From contig JBLIIE010000134.1 in assembly GCA_047634635.1 (NCBI GenBank), forward strand, positions 1 through 13,781: a stretch of DNA of 13,781 bases. The letters run 5' to 3'. Below the pieces are notes generated by a model. It was not told the origin of the DNA, made no database searches, and saw nothing but the letters and a program-made list of their open reading frames with translations. Below, piece after piece: positions 1 through 7,237 of this stretch (position 1 is the first letter of the stretch; each line of letters starts with the position of its first letter). The stretch comes from Granulosicoccus sp047634635 (GTDB lineage Bacteria; Pseudomonadota; Gammaproteobacteria; Granulosicoccales; Granulosicoccaceae). A program made the translations under genes and the position numbers.

Positions 1-293
1 CAGGAGATACAGGTACCTCGCTTAGCATCACCTGTAATGGCCCGACCGTAGCATGGTCAATTCACTCTACCGAATCTGTTGCTACAAGGCTGATGACAAG
101 GTCCGGGGGTACTGAAACATTGATTTATACACTTTCAAACTCCTCTGATACAGCGCTTGCGGTAACGAATACATCAGGATCAGAGACCGGTATCGGTACC
201 CAAGTTGCAACCATCAAAGGCGCTATAGCAGCAGGGCAAAGTGTCGTTCCCGGCACCTACACTCAAAACATTCTGCTCACCATAGTGTTCTAG
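1..293 (+). CDS. SCPU (spore coat U) domain pilin subunit, 3' part
   Basis: The frame is open from the window edge to a TAG at 291-293, so only about the last 97 residues are present and the start lies outside. The visible part has the C-terminal SCPU signature: a Cys in an ITCNG stretch, the R-L-M-T-R-S-G-G-T turn, the L-I-Y-T-L strand, a G-T-Y-T-Q-N motif and a hydrophobic final strand ending in V-F. In this family the protein is a secreted pilin of archaic chaperone-usher (Csu-type) pili, polymerised by donor-strand exchange. Only three bases separate it from the chaperone gene, so it belongs to that operon. It is most like the major or minor subunits encoded upstream of csuC in Csu operons; which one cannot be decided from a fragment. 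Confidence 0.82.
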   Translation, partial: GDTGTSLSITCNGPTVAWSIHSTESVATRLMTRSGGTETLIYTLSNSSDTALAVTNTSGSETGIGTQVATIKGAIAAGQSVVPGTYTQNILLTIVF

Positions 294-296
294 ATA

Positions 297-1028
297 ATGA
301 ACGTAGCAATTAGAGGTAAACATATTGCCATATTGCTTGGAGTAGGGTTGCTTTTAACACTATTACCTTGGGCTCTGGCGGTGACAATTTCTCCGATTCA
401 TCTTAATTTGTCTGTCAGAGAACCGGTTATTAGCTTTAAAGTGACAAACAACTCAGCAAAAGCAATCACATACCAGATCAACACTTTATCTTGGCGACAG
501 GTTGACGGCAAGGACACTTATAATGAAACAAGTGACCTTATAGTAAGTCCACCCATCGTTAGCATTGAACCAAATAGCACCCAAACCTTCAGAGTAGGAC
601 TTTTAAAAGAAAGCTCGCACATAATAGAGGAAGCATACCGCGTGGTTTTGGAAGATATAACACTTTATCTGCCTGACAACTCAAATAATGGTCTTAGATT
701 TATATTCAACCACAATTTGCCGTTGTTCTACGCGCCAGTAAAAAGGGTTGACTCATTCATTTGGTCTACTTGTGGATCTCCCGCGAAAGGTAAAAGTTGT
801 TTACTTTTTGAAAACAAGGGTAATCGACATGTGAAGCTGGCTAATTTTATTGCAGTATCTTCAACTAATGAAGAGCCATTACACAAGGCTAAGACAGTGC
901 TTGCAGGCAGTACTGGCAAGTGGATCTACCCCACAATGCAAGGAACAGAGAGTACAACTAGCATCAAGTTAAACACTGGCAAAGGCCCTCTGGTTTTAGT
1001 ATTAGCTGACTTGCCTATTTCTGATTAA
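297..1028 (+). CDS. Periplasmic pilus-assembly chaperone (PapD/CsuC-like)
   Basis: This 243-residue protein fits the usual length of PapD-family chaperones. Residues 1-28 form a signal peptide (basic start, hydrophobic L/I/V stretch, A-L-A cleavage region). The first Ig-like domain follows, with the chaperone G1-type strand Q-T-F-R-V-G-L at about 96-102 and the E-E-A-Y-R-V-V-L segment at 111-118, which is typical of archaic chaperones. The segment H-N-L-P-L-F-Y-A-P leads into the second domain. It would bind SCPU subunits in the periplasm, supply the missing strand and deliver them to the usher encoded next. The ATG at 297 starts three bases after the upstream stop; no strong Shine-Dalgarno sequence is visible, which suggests translational coupling. 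The base composition is AT-rich like the rest of this operon and unlike the genes after 4500. Confidence 0.9.
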   Translation: MNVAIRGKHIAILLGVGLLLTLLPWALAVTISPIHLNLSVREPVISFKVTNNSAKAITYQINTLSWRQVDGKDTYNETSDLIVSPPIVSIEPNSTQTFRVGLLKESSHIIEEAYRVVLEDITLYLPDNSNNGLRFIFNHNLPLFYAPVKRVDSFIWSTCGSPAKGKSCLLFENKGNRHVKLANFIAVSSTNEEPLHKAKTVLAGSTGKWIYPTMQGTESTTSIKLNTGKGPLVLVLADLPISD

Positions 1029-1031
1029 ATA

Positions 1032-3407
1032 GTGGAGTCTTTGATCAAGGTTATTCACTTTTTAATAAAATTGTGTCTAACCTCGATTTTATTGACTATG
1101 TATGGACGGCTTGAGGCTGAGGAAAGCTTCAGTTCAGTCAAGTCTGCACAAATCAAAGTATCGCCAAATATCGTCAATACAGTGCAAAGTTTGTTTATAA
1201 CTATTGAGGTAAATACCAAAATAATAAGTGGTATCTTTTATGCTGAGAAATTTACCGACGGTAGAATTATCTTAGTAGAAAGCGCTTGGACTGCGTCGAA
1301 CTTAAATGTCTCAGGACCCAGGTTTGCAATGCGTTTTGGCCTATTCGGTTATGATATCAGATCATTGAAAGGAACTAATTACGAACTGGATCTTTACTCT
1401 CAAGTTATTAAAATTAACGCGCCGTCTCATTCATTTGGGATTACAGATTTCACCAATGAGGTAAATTCAAGTCATTCATTTTATAAATCACCTCCAGGTG
1501 TATATATAAACTATGACCTAGCCGCAAAACGCACAAACAGCAAACAAAGCTATAATGCTTTTTTAGAAGGGATTGTTTTTGATAATTATGGCTCTTTGGT
1601 ATCCAGTGTGTTCCACCGAGAGTCATCTTCAATTACCAACGACCAATCTACTACCCTTCGCGCTGAAACATATTTCCAAAAAGACATGCCTTCAAGCATG
1701 GAAAAATTAATCATTGGTGACTCAGTTAGTAATGCTGGTTCTTGGAGTCGACCAGTGCGATTTGGCGGTATGACTTGGTCTACAGACTTTAGCCTTAATA
1801 GCGGTTTTATCAGTACAGCGGCGCCCTCAATCACTGGTTCTGCAGCGCTACCATCAACCATTGATATATTAATTAATAATCAAAAATATCAGTCTAATTC
1901 AGCAGATGCCGGCCCATTCCAGATTAATGATATTCCGACCATGAGCGGTACTGGTCTAATCAATATAGTTGTAAAGGATATATTAGGTGTTGAGACTATA
2001 AGTACTCAACGTTTTTATTCCACTCCACGCTTACTTAGAAAACATTTAAATGAATTTTCCTTTGAAGTTGGAATGGAAAGAAAAAACTATGGCATTAAAA
2101 ATAACTCATACGAAAAGCCTTTTATCGCGGGGACTTTTCGTCGTGGATTCGATAGCTTTACGTTAGAAGGTCGAACAGAATTACAAGCATCTAGGCAGGC
2201 AGCAGGTTTTGGAGTAGCGACCTTGATTCAAAATTATGCTGTTACACATTTGGCCTTGGCGGTATCAAAAGCAGAGGAAAAAAAAGGTTTACATGGGATT
2301 ATCGGTATTGAACATTCATCTAAGACAGCTAACTTTAATCTACAAGTTGAGTATTATGACCGTGATTTTATGCAAATGGGTGCTTCCACCAGCGAAATAA
2401 TACCTAGACAAAAAAAAATAGTAGTTCTAGGCGCTAATATTTATAAAAACCTATGGCTAAATGCTAGCTTGATTAACCAAACTAATTGGAACTCAGGTAA
2501 ATTCAACTTGATATCAACTAGCTTTCAGATTCCATTAACCCGAAGCATAAATATTAATGCATATGCGAGTAAATATTTGGGGGAAAACCAAAGTTACACT
2601 ATTGGTTTAAATATAGTGGTACCGCTTAGTGGTTCGAGAAACTTGACAGTAAATTCTACTCAAAATACGCAAGGGAAAATACACAATAACGTACAACTCA
2701 ATCATGCCATCCTTGATAGTAATGGTATTGGCTACCGAATTAGTGCTACTGATAATGACATGCAACAAATATATGCCAGTGTTAGCGCAAATACCCCAAT
2801 AAATAAAATCACCCTTGACGCAGATAAGTCTAAATCAGGTACATCAGTCAGATTGCGCACTAATGGCTCCGTTGGTTTTTTGGGCCGACTGCCATTTGCA
2901 TCAAAAAAAATAGGTCATGGGAGTTTTGCTATAGTTAAAGTGGCTGACGAACCTAATATTGACATCTACCAAAGCAACCGCAAGGTTGCCCGCACAAATT
3001 CAGGTGGCATAGCATTTTTGCCAAATATTTTACCTTACCAAAAAAATAAAATTTCGGTTAAGCCCGAAGATCTCCCTTTTCATTTGGAAGTGAATGAAAC
3101 TAACCAGCTGATTACACCCATGGCACGCAGTGGTGTTTTTGTTAACTTAGACATTAATAAAGTTAACAACAGATTGATAAAGATACTAAAAGCAGACGGA
3201 ACCATTATACCTATAGGTTCAAAGGTACGTATGCTGCCAAGTAATACTGTTTTTTTTATAGGTAAACGTGGTGAGGTTTACCTGACAGGGCTAAGTGGCA
3301 ACAATACTATACTGGTTTCATTCCAAGATGGTACTTGCTCTGCAAATATATTGATTCCAATTAACAACACTGAGAAAAATTCAATGCTGATTGTGGATTG
3401 TAAATAA
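1032..3407 (+). CDS. Outer-membrane usher of archaic chaperone-usher pilus (FimD/CsuD-like)
   Basis: The 791-residue protein is within the usual usher size. It starts at a GTG three bases after the chaperone stop, followed by a hydrophobic signal sequence (about residues 6-29). The N-terminal subunit-binding region (about 38-130) is followed by a long beta-rich barrel region with the plug-like middle segment (S-T-I-D-I-L-I-N-N-Q-K-Y-Q, around 275-287). The C-terminal region contains the two Cys residues expected of the usher C-terminal domain (C-S-A-N-I-L-I-P, and the terminal V-D-C-K). The protein would form the outer-membrane pore through which the pilus subunits are assembled. Its stop overlaps the ATG of the next gene by one base (TAATG). 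The coding sequence is strongly AT-rich. No frameshift or internal stop is seen, so the gene appears functional. Confidence 0.9.
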   Translation: MESLIKVIHFLIKLCLTSILLTMYGRLEAEESFSSVKSAQIKVSPNIVNTVQSLFITIEVNTKIISGIFYAEKFTDGRIILVESAWTASNLNVSGPRFAMRFGLFGYDIRSLKGTNYELDLYSQVIKINAPSHSFGITDFTNEVNSSHSFYKSPPGVYINYDLAAKRTNSKQSYNAFLEGIVFDNYGSLVSSVFHRESSSITNDQSTTLRAETYFQKDMPSSMEKLIIGDSVSNAGSWSRPVRFGGMTWSTDFSLNSGFISTAAPSITGSAALPSTIDILINNQKYQSNSADAGPFQINDIPTMSGTGLINIVVKDILGVETISTQRFYSTPRLLRKHLNEFSFEVGMERKNYGIKNNSYEKPFIAGTFRRGFDSFTLEGRTELQASRQAAGFGVATLIQNYAVTHLALAVSKAEEKKGLHGIIGIEHSSKTANFNLQVEYYDRDFMQMGASTSEIIPRQKKIVVLGANIYKNLWLNASLINQTNWNSGKFNLISTSFQIPLTRSININAYASKYLGENQSYTIGLNIVVPLSGSRNLTVNSTQNTQGKIHNNVQLNHAILDSNGIGYRISATDNDMQQIYASVSANTPINKITLDADKSKSGTSVRLRTNGSVGFLGRLPFASKKIGHGSFAIVKVADEPNIDIYQSNRKVARTNSGGIAFLPNILPYQKNKISVKPEDLPFHLEVNETNQLITPMARSGVFVNLDINKVNNRLIKILKADGTIIPIGSKVRMLPSNTVFFIGKRGEVYLTGLSGNNTILVSFQDGTCSANILIPINNTEKNSMLIVDCK

Positions 3408-3859
3408 TGAAAAAAATTACTTTATTGCCATTATGCTTAATTTTAAGTTCAACGCTAACTGAAGCAGCAGTAACTTGCCACATTAGCTCCCAAGTACTCT
3501 CCTTTGGGACGATAGAGCCCCTATCTAGCGCCGAACTCACCAGTATTGGCGAAATTAATGTAAGTTGTACAGGTGGCCCGGTCTCGTACTCCATACATTT
3601 ATCCGCAGGAAATGGCTCTATTGCCGAACGTGTAATGCGTAATGGTTCAAAAAGCTTGAATTACAATCTTTACACGTCCAATTCATATTTCAATGTTCTT
3701 GGTGATGGAACTGAAGGAAGTTTTGTGATTAACGGTTCCTCCACTAATATGACTAGCGACTCGTCTTATTCAGTGTTCGGAAAAATCTCTAATATAGGGT
3801 TATCAAGCATAGAACCAGGCATTTACACTGACAGCGTCTTAGTTACAATATTTTACTAA
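3407..3859 (+). CDS. SCPU-domain pilin or tip subunit, single domain
   Basis: A complete 150-residue secreted protein. Its signal peptide M-K-K-I-T-L-L-P-L-C...T-E-A-A occupies residues 1-21. One SCPU domain follows, with Cys24 and Cys54 as the likely disulfide, R-V-M-R-N-G around 76-81, L-N-Y-N-L-Y at 84-89 and the G-I-Y-T-D-S terminal motif at 138-143. The ATG overlaps the usher stop by one base. In Csu operons the gene after the usher encodes the two-domain tip adhesin (CsuE). Here the product has only one domain, so it may be a short tip subunit, or the adhesin may be encoded elsewhere. Its AT-rich composition matches the operon, and it is the last pilus gene before the IS-like scar. Confidence 0.85.
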   Translation: MKKITLLPLCLILSSTLTEAAVTCHISSQVLSFGTIEPLSSAELTSIGEINVSCTGGPVSYSIHLSAGNGSIAERVMRNGSKSLNYNLYTSNSYFNVLGDGTEGSFVINGSSTNMTSDSSYSVFGKISNIGLSSIEPGIYTDSVLVTIFY

Positions 3860-3860
3860 G

Positions 3861-4007
3861 GTGGTCATGTAAGCATCCGCTAAATTAGGTACATGACAAT
3901 CTGGAGTTTCCCGACGTACGCTTGATACTCGGAGAATGACAGATGAAAAAGACGCGATACAGTAAAAGCTAGAGAGGTGGACCCCAATCATTGGACAAGC
4001 CAAGGAT
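3861..4007 (+). mobile_element. Scar of IS3-family-like insertion sequence fragments
   Basis: Two pieces are visible. After the pilus operon, a leader ends in G-G-A-G-A-A-T-G-A-C-A-G and an ATG at 3942 that reads M-K-K-T-R-Y-S-K-S then TAG. This resembles the start of IS3-family OrfA proteins (M-K-K-T-R-Y-S-E-S-Q), with GAA changed to AAA and CAG to TAG. At about 3976-3997 the sequence GGTGGACCCCAATCATTGGA resembles an IS3/IS150-group terminal repeat, and phosphoketolase similarity begins directly after it. No transposase body is left. The assignment rests on remembered family patterns and could be wrong. Confidence 0.35.
3864..3897. repeat. Inverted repeat GTCATGTA / TACATGAC
   Basis: Perfect 8-base arms at 3864-3871 and 3890-3897 are separated by 18 bases, starting five bases after the stop of the last pilus gene. 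There is no T-run after the second arm, so this is not a clear intrinsic terminator. It could be a weak terminator for the pilus operon or part of the IS scar. Confidence 0.45.
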
Positions 4008-4441
4008 GACGTGAGTGCCTGCGCCACCAGGAAACGAAAACTGTTTAAACAGTCGCTGCAAACCCACCTCATCGTTAGTTACCTGTGGATAGACCTCGCT
4101 GTACGTTCCTTCAAGCCATGCATTCGCCGCTATGCCAGGCCCATCATGCCCCGGCTCGGCCCGGCTATATAAATCATATTCAGATCGTGATTTTTCATAA
4201 TACGATTGCAATGGGCATAGATAAAATTCAATCCGGGGGTTGTGCCCCAGTGCCCCAACAGTCGAGGCTTTACATGTTCAATTGAGAGGGATTTACGCAA
4301 TAACGGATTATAAAGAAGGTAGATTTGGCCAACCGACAGATAGTTCGCTGCCCGCCAATAGGCATCTATCAGTAGCAGCTGCACGGCGCAAAAGTCGTTG
4401 TTATGTAATGTGCTGGATAAGCCAGTGCATTGCTGTTCCAA
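4008..4441 (-). pseudogene. Phosphoketolase (XFP family), N-terminal remnant with frameshift
   Basis: Minus-strand reading gives unmistakable phosphoketolase N-terminal motifs: D-A-Y-W-R-A-A-N-Y-L-S-V-G-Q-I-Y-L, then K-P-R-L-L-G-H-W-G-T-T-P-G-L-N-F-I-Y-A-H, then D-L-N-M-I-Y-I-A-G-P. At about 4150-4155 the frame breaks: five extra bases (a near-duplication of GCCG) precede the essential G-H-D-G-P-G motif, which continues in another frame as E-G-T-Y-S-E-V-Y-P and F-K-Q-F-S-F-P-G-G-A-G-T-H-V. Similarity stops at about 4008, beside the IS-like end. About 145 residues of roughly 790 remain, so the product cannot cleave xylulose-5-phosphate or fructose-6-phosphate. The first in-frame start candidate is a TTG at 4441 and is uncertain. 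A perfect FNR/Anr box lies upstream at 4564-4577. Confidence 0.88.
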
Positions 4442-4563
4442 GTGCGAGATTCCCGATGTTGATTAAGCTGAGAATAGAGTGTGATTAATACTCAATAATC
4501 AAACTGTGGTTCCATGCAATAGGTATTTGATTCTCACCATGACAGGTCCCACACGTCCTCTGA

Positions 4564-4577
4564 TTGATTGTGATCAA
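4564..4577 (-). promoter_or_regulatory. Perfect FNR/Anr-type box
   Basis: TTGATTGTGATCAA matches all ten defined bases of the FNR/Anr consensus TTGATnnnnATCAA. It lies about 130 bases upstream of the phosphoketolase remnant and downstream of the end of the ABC operon, so the phosphoketolase gene is its natural target. At class II spacing the minus-strand -10 would be CATGGT, only 3/6 to consensus, so the promoter geometry is less convincing than at the other two boxes. Confidence 0.6.
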
Positions 4578-4656
4578 TTCGACTCCGCTCATTCATCGTG
4601 TTCGAAGTGGGCATTGAACTCAGCTCGAACCCAATCGGCCAATCGAAGCACCCCGA

Positions 4657-5337
4657 TTATTCCGTCACCACACCATCTCTCACTACGATCTGCCTACGAC
4701 AACAAGCGGCGATCTTTTCATCATGGGTCGAGATCAGAAAGGTCGTGCCTTACTCTCGGTTGATCTCGGCAATTAATTCCATGACCTGCGTCGCCGAATC
4801 TCGGTCGAGATTACCGGTGGGTTCATCGGCCAGTACCAGTTCCGGCCGGTTCATTAAGGCGCGCGCCACCGCGACGCGTTGTTTCTGACCACCCGACAGT
4901 TTGGTCGTTGGAAATTCGATCCGATCAGCCAATCCCATCCACGTCAACAGCTCGCGACCGCGTGCTCGCGCAGATGCGGTTTCGCGACCTGCGCGCACGG
5001 CTGTGGGAAAGACGACATTTTCAAGTGCAGTAAAATCCGGCAGCAGATTATGCAATTGGAAAACAAAGCCGATATGCAGATTACGAAACGTAGTCAATGC
5101 GGTGTCATCTGCTGCAAGGAGATCCTGTTCCAACATCGTGTCGCTGCCTGACATCGGCTGCATCAACGTACCCAGAATGCTCAGAAGCGTGCTTTTCCCC
5201 GACCCGGAGGGACCAAGAAGAGCGGCCAAGTCACCAACGTCCAACTGCAGCGACAACCCGCGTAAGACACGAGTCGCAGCTTCACCATGCCCATAGGTTT
5301 TAATCAAATCAGTGACCTGCAACAGCGAGTCGCTCAT
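4657..5337 (-). pseudogene. ABC transporter ATPase (LolD/MacB-type), interrupted by a nonsense codon
   Basis: The ATG at 5337 overlaps the permease stop by four bases. The protein shows Walker A G-P-S-G-S-G-K-S-T (42-50), Q-loop Q94, signature L-S-G-G-Q (147-151), Walker B L-V-L-A-D-E-P (167-173) and D-loop N-L-D (176-178). A TAA at 4750-4752 stops it at residue 195. The same frame then continues with G-T-T-F-L-I-S-T-H-D-E-K-I-A up to a second TAA at 4657-4659, giving the normal length of about 226 residues. The usual residue at the stop is Gln (N-R-E-Q-G-T), so a single CAA-to-TAA change explains it. The truncated product lacks the H-loop His (residue 205), required for ATP hydrolysis in this family. 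It would have powered a tripartite efflux or lipoprotein-type exporter with the two genes upstream. Confidence 0.88.
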
Positions 5338-6371
5338 TGTCCAATTGCCGTTACAGGATCCATGCGTGAAGCTCCCCGCGCTGGCAGAATCGCGCCGATC
5401 AATGTCAGCGTGATGGCCAATCCATAAGAGCCTTGAGTAATGTCCATCGGCAGAGTGCCTGATCGGAATGCATCACGCGCAGGAAACGGCAGCAGCGCAA
5501 GATAACCGAGGCCCGCACCGAGTAGGCCGCCCATCAACCCGATAAGCGCGCCCTGCGTGACGAATACGAATACCACGAAGCTGCGCCCCGCTCTCATCGC
5601 TCTCATGATGTCGATTTCAGAACGGCGGCGGTAGGTAGACAGGAGCAGCGCCGAAGCCACACCGATGACGATAGTGATCAGAGCGAAGCTCTTCAGGAAA
5701 TAACCGGTTTGCGCTTGCGCATCTAAAGCCTCCATCAATTGTTCTGCGACCTCGGTCCAGGGCACAGCGTTTAATCCCGTTAACGCCCGAATCCGTAACC
5801 CAGCTGCGTCAGCATCGTTTAGGTCGCTCAATTTTATTTCGATTCGTGTGACGCCCTGCGGCAATGCAAACAGCGTGCGCGCTGTGATCAGACTGACATA
5901 GATACTGCTGCCATCGAGCATGCCGTTACCCGTTTTGTAAATTCCATTCAGCGTCAGCAATGACATTACCCCGGACGAGGACTGCAGCCGCAGCGTCTGG
6001 CCCAGTCTTAGCGATAGATCGTCGACCAGTGTCTGCCCCAGCTCAACCAGTCCTGAGCCGAGTCGCACAGACCCTTCAACTTTATAGCGATTCAAGTCCA
6101 GAATCGCAAATTCCCGCCCTGGTTCCACGCCCATCATACTAACCTGCGATACGCCGGTCCCGCGCGTCAGGAATCCTGCACCAGTAATCTGCGGCGAGAC
6201 AGCAATCACATCAGGGACGCCTTCGATCAGCGGAATCCAAATAGCGGTCTCTTCAAGCGTTGCAACGCGATTGCGACCCTTTTCGATCACAGCCAAAACG
6301 TGGCCTGTTGGCGAAATCAAAATAGCCGGGTCCGCATTCTCAGCACCTACGGTGACATAACTGATGTCGCC
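5334..6371 (-). pseudogene. FtsX-family ABC permease, 5' truncated
   Basis: Permease-like sequence starts near 6371 (G-D-I-S-Y-V-T-V-G-A-E-N-A-D-P) and runs about 345 residues to the TGA at 5334. It contains the periplasmic domain (V-I-A-V-S-P-Q-I-T-G; a MacB/LolE-like core) and three C-terminal membrane segments: one from S-F-A-L-I-T-I-V-I-G, one from F-V-V-F-V-F-V-T-Q-G-A-L-I-G, and one at Y-G-L-A-I-T-L-T-L-I. The end is the typical P-A-R-G-A-S-R-M-D-P-V-T-A-I. The start codon and first transmembrane helix, normally before the periplasmic domain, are missing. The frame stays open upstream to 6602, but those codons are the out-of-frame reading of the fusion-protein gene. The stop overlaps the ATPase start (ATGA). 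Confidence 0.82.
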
Positions 6372-6763
6372 CCTGTGGCGACAACACCGCCCTCGGCCGC
6401 TATGACCTCTGCCAGAGCACCACAAACGAGCGGCCGCAGATGCACAGACCGGAAGGCCGCAATCCTGCCACTGACAGCCAGTACACGAGTCGCAGGCGCA
6501 ATGACGATTGTCTCTACGACCACCTTTGTAGTCGGTGTTGTCCAGGGTTGAAAATATAAGGCCAATCCCAAAACGACAGCCAGCAGTCCACCGGCTACCC
6601 AATACCTCCGGCGGCCTGCAGCTTGAGAGGAAATAGGCTGTAAGACGGAAGGTTTATCTGTCGGTAACGGGACGGGAAAGTTGCCGGACGTTGTCGCAGC
6701 AGACCCCGCTTTTTTACTCACGGTTCCGCGAACGAGGACTGGCCTGTTTTCCAACTTATTCAT
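6347..6763 (-). pseudogene. Membrane-fusion (HlyD/MacA-type) protein, 3' truncated
   Basis: From the ATG at 6763 (M-N-K-L-E-N-R-P-V-L-V-R-G) comes a cytoplasmic stretch of about 50 residues, then a membrane helix (Y-W-V-A-G-G-L-L-A-V-V-L-G-L-A-L-Y). The first lipoyl/barrel region of a periplasmic adaptor follows (R-V-L-A-V-S-G-R-I-A-A, then V-H-L-R-P-L-V-C-G-A-L-A-E-V). At V-V-A-T-G (about 6371-6375) the gene runs directly into permease sequence in another frame and ends at a TAG at 6347. The coiled-coil hairpin, second half of the lipoyl domain and membrane-proximal domain, together over 200 residues, are gone. An ATG at 6853 is an alternative in-frame start but adds a segment unlike the family. 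Confidence 0.8.
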
Positions 6764-6833
6764 TGCATGATCCAGTGGAGAGATGCGATCGAACTGCGCA
6801 GAACGACAAGATAGAGATTGATTACAGCCGTGA

Positions 6834-6875
6834 ACTTTAGATCGGTTAGGCATGCCGCATGTTGATCTGGATCAG
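6834..6875 (-). promoter_or_regulatory. FNR/Anr-like class II promoter of the efflux operon
   Basis: TTGATCTGGATCAG at 6862-6875 matches nine of ten defined FNR/Anr bases. Placing its centre at -41.5 on the minus strand puts the -10 hexamer at 6839-6834, which reads TAAAGT (4/6 to TATAAT), and the start of transcription near 6827, giving a leader of about 63 bases to the ATG at 6763. The box and hexamer are seen; the function is inferred. Confidence 0.5.
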
Positions 6876-7237
6876 AAACATGGGATCAGCAAATTGGGGG
6901 CAGAAAGATTTCAACGCAGCGATTAGATCAACGATAGGCAATTGATATCTTCTAACGGGCGATAAGGCAATTGCTCACGATAAATACCGTCCGATCTCAC
7001 AGTTAATAACGAGACGCTGTGTCGAACGGAAAGGTTTCAACAATCTGTTGTGCTGCCCATTGAATAGAGCTCAGACAGCGTATGTTTGTTGTCGTGGCAG
7101 CGCCTTGAAATTTCTTGTGCCGCAGCTGAATTAATATTGAAATCGATGGGCTTGACTTGGCATAGATCAGCTAGAGCTTTTAAATATTCAAGTATGATGC
7201 ATTACTTTCGACTTTTACAAAGGCATGAACAATCACC
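6854..7237. other. Intergenic region between divergent transporter genes
   Basis: These 384 bases separate the minus-strand efflux operon from the plus-strand ABC subunit. Apart from the FNR-like box at 6862-6875, a TATGAT at 7193-7198 is a fair -10 candidate for the plus-strand gene, but no good -35 sits 17 bases upstream of it. A minus-strand stretch at about 7030-7190 is open for some 55 codons and reads protein-like (E-Y-L-K-A-L-A-D-L-C then I-S-R-R-C-H-D-N-K) but has no start codon and no family I recognise. It could be a decayed gene or chance. Confidence 0.35.

Noticed and set aside
3864..3897. Intrinsic terminator after the pilus operon
   Set aside because: The arms pair perfectly, but the loop is 18 bases and no T-run follows, so it is listed only as an inverted repeat.
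6372..6602. N-terminal 77 codons of the apparent 422-residue permease reading
   Set aside because: Cys/Arg/Gly-rich and unlike a permease; the same DNA in another frame encodes the membrane-fusion protein, so this is out-of-frame extension.
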